Notes under the pieces: model-generated
Seen by the model: the letters and a program-made list of their open reading frames with translations, nothing else
Told to the model about the DNA's origin: nothing
The model's database searches: none
Part shown: in pieces, positions 62,887 to 64,000 of the stretch
How positions within the stretch are numbered: position 1 is the first letter of the stretch
Layout of the letters: every line of letters starts with the position of its first letter
Made by a program: the position numbers and the translations under genes
Assembly: GCA_015207155.1 (NCBI GenBank)
Contig: JADEXK010000008.1
Span: 57,278 to 121,277 of the forward strand
Origin: Nostocales cyanobacterium LEGE 11386
GTDB lineage: Bacteria > Cyanobacteriota > Cyanobacteriia > Cyanobacteriales > Nostocaceae
DNA length: 64,000 bases
Reading direction: 5' to 3'

Positions 62887-63593
62887 AACAATTCTTTTTG
62901 ATAGTGTGCCATAGTACTTGCAGACAACCGAGCCACCATCTCTGCGCGAGACGAAACTTCCAGCTTACGGAACATCCGCTTTAAGGCTTGCTTTACGGAA
63001 TTTTCAGTAATCCAAAGTTCAGCACCAATTTGTGAACTGGTTCGCCCTTGAGCGACTAGTTCGGCAATTTGTAGTTCGCGGGGTGTGAGGCGATTTGTCT
63101 GGAATTGTGGGTATGGTAATTTGTGCTGAGAAAACTTTGGCGAGCGCACCGTTGCTACCCAAGCAGATAGATGCAGACAAAGTGCGCTCAAATCAAGCAA
63201 ATTTTGCGTATCAAATGCAGGCATTCCCAGGGTACGAGTCAAGCCAATCACACCAACTAATTGACCTTGATTGACAATTGGCCCCACCATGACATGCCAG
63301 TGGTCAGCACGTGGACAAATCAACTGCCATGCTTTCGGTGATATTACCAAAGCTTCGTGAACCGGGGCGTGTCGCTCTACCAAGTAGCGCACAACAGGAT
63401 TGTACTTGGTAGATAACGCCAGTTGCATAACTTTTTGTAACTTGCCTTCCAGCAAGGGAAGTTGCTCGACAAAAAATAATCCTGAGCGTTTAGCGGCAAA
63501 ATATTCACTAACTTCTACCAAAATCAGCGATCGCAATTCTTGTTCATTTTGGGCATGGGTGATGCGGGGAAATAAAGATTGCAAGTTCGCCAT
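62883..63593 (-). CDS. LuxR-family regulator with GAF-like sensor domain
   Basis: A 236-residue regulator. Residues about 10-150 form a GAF-like sensor (ITHAQNEQELRSLILVEVSE; MVGPIVNQGQLVGVIGLTRT). The C-terminal LuxR helix-turn-helix is LTPRELQIAELVAQGRTSSQ (about 168-187) followed by TENSVKQALKRMFRKL. There is no phospho-acceptor receiver domain, so it may bind a small molecule. ATG 63593 is the first start. It converges with the cupin gene. Confidence 0.85.
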   Translation of the reverse strand: MANLQSLFPRITHAQNEQELRSLILVEVSEYFAAKRSGLFFVEQLPLLEGKLQKVMQLALSTKYNPVVRYLVERHAPVHEALVISPKAWQLICPRADHWHVMVGPIVNQGQLVGVIGLTRTLGMPAFDTQNLLDLSALCLHLSAWVATVRSPKFSQHKLPYPQFQTNRLTPRELQIAELVAQGRTSSQIGAELWITENSVKQALKRMFRKLEVSSRAEMVARLSASTMAHYQKELF

Positions 63594-63695
63594 GATTTTT
63601 AAAGTGTACTCGTTCGAGGACTAGGCGGGGTCAGAACATGAGCTTTATTTTAACTGTGTATAAGAAATGAATTCACCTTTAAGGAAGACTTTAGC

Positions 63696-63876
63696 ATGTC
63701 AACAAAAATCATCTCCCAGTATGCTCATCCCGAAGTTTTAGTTGATACTGAATGGCTGGCAAATCACCTGCATGAGCCAAATCTCCGCATTATCGAAGTC
63801 GATATGATGTCACAGCCATACAAAAATGCTCACATTCCTGGATCTGTGTTTTGGAACATCTTAACAGACATATTAG
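63696..63876 (+). pseudogene. Rhodanese-type sulfurtransferase, truncated by an insertion sequence
   Basis: The first 60 codons of a thiosulfate sulfurtransferase-like protein are present (VDTEWLANHLHEPNLRIIEVD and YKNAHIPGSVFWN are typical rhodanese segments). The frame then runs into different sequence and stops at 63893, after about 65 codons instead of about 280. The break at about 63876 coincides with the probable left end of an insertion sequence, so the gene is interrupted. The rest of the gene may continue beyond the element, outside the window. Confidence 0.8.
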
Positions 63877-64000
63877 ACCTCTTGCACGAATAGTGTAAGC
63901 ATGAAAAAATACAGGTCAAAAATTAAAGAGCAATGAGCTACGAACAAATAAAAGACCTGCCAGCATCAGAATTTAAACGGTTATGTGGGGTGCATAGAGC
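63877..64000 (+). mobile_element. Insertion sequence, left part (runs off the window)
   Basis: From about 63877 (agacctcttgcacgaatag) the sequence leaves the rhodanese gene, and a transposase-like frame begins at 63933. Left-end bases and target duplication cannot be confirmed because the right end is outside the window. Confidence 0.7.
63933..64000 (+). CDS. Transposase, N-terminal fragment (cyanobacterial IS)
   Basis: ATG 63933 opens MSYEQIKDLPASEFKRLCGV and continues past the window end (22 codons visible). The pattern of a short YEQI... FKRLCGV start is that of IS5-like transposase first frames in Nostoc. The exact IS family cannot be fixed from so few residues. Confidence 0.65.
   Translation, partial: MSYEQIKDLPASEFKRLCGVHR

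Noticed and set aside
1..64000. CRISPR arrays, rRNA, prophage genes
   Set aside because: I looked for regularly spaced repeats of 25-40 bases with unique spacers, rRNA-like segments and phage structural genes and saw none. The heptamer arrays are too short-period to be CRISPR.

Overview
The window comes from a filamentous, heterocyst-type cyanobacterium of the Nostoc/Anabaena/Calothrix group. Evidence: very frequent HIP1 octamers (gcgatcgc), heptanucleotide tandem repeats of the GTGCTGA/TCAGCAC type, cyanobacterial genes such as ftn2/zipN (ARC6-like), a DUF4912 protein, DUF4359, a class II Calvin-cycle aldolase, crtW-type ketolase and eukaryotic-type Ser/Thr kinases, including a kinase-GUN4 fusion. 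These identities rest on motifs and remembered family sequences; no database search was possible.

Layout. (1) 1-8.27 kb: a plus-strand C-P lyase (phosphonate degradation) operon: end of phnG, phnH, a GNAT acetyltransferase, phnI, a FosA-like glyoxalase-fold protein, a first PhnM-type amidohydrolase, phnJ, phnK, phnL and a second PhnM. No phnN, phnP or transporter genes are visible. Heptamer repeats lie between the genes and a related one lies inside phnI. (2) 8.3-15.8 kb: a gene-poor, AT-rich accessory region with two related small ribbon-helix-helix-like proteins, a 1182-residue STAND protein (HTH + NB-ARC + 14 WD40 repeats), and a minus-strand pair of a haem-oxygenase-like diiron enzyme with a 65-residue peptide. 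That pair is the best candidate here for an undescribed system. (3) 15.8-32.6 kb: mostly housekeeping genes: a DUF1400-type hydrolase, a Ser/Thr kinase with SH3 domain, fructose-bisphosphate aldolase, tRNA-Lys, an aldose-epimerase-like protein, pdhA, ftn2, an AEC permease, a DUF4912 protein, phosphoglucomutase and a second DUF1400-type hydrolase. (4) 32.8-46.6 kb: an MFS exporter, three PRC-barrel/DUF2382 stress-type proteins, a short-form transketolase, a GNAT, small proteins, a lone HyuA-type oxoprolinase half, a Uma2 protein, and an HxlR regulator divergent from an Old Yellow Enzyme. (5) 47-57.2 kb: two convergent histidine kinases (one with a degenerate ATPase domain), crtW, an SDR, a ferredoxin-MBL fusion, SRPBCC, CPXCG and Uma2 proteins, and a B12-binding radical SAM enzyme. 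(6) 57.6-64 kb: tRNA-His, DUF4359, the kinase-GUN4 fusion followed by sirB and cobA, a toxin-antitoxin pair bracketed by a duplicated cobA 3' end, an HxlR-cupin divergent pair, a LuxR regulator, and a rhodanese gene cut by an insertion sequence that runs off the window.

Repeats are a theme. Heptamer arrays sit between genes and related sequence occurs inside two genes. Several MITE-like elements with terminal inverted repeats occupy gene gaps. One repeat family occurs in opposite orientations at 27.5 and 36.5 kb, and the second copy carries a nested element flanked by an 8-bp target duplication.
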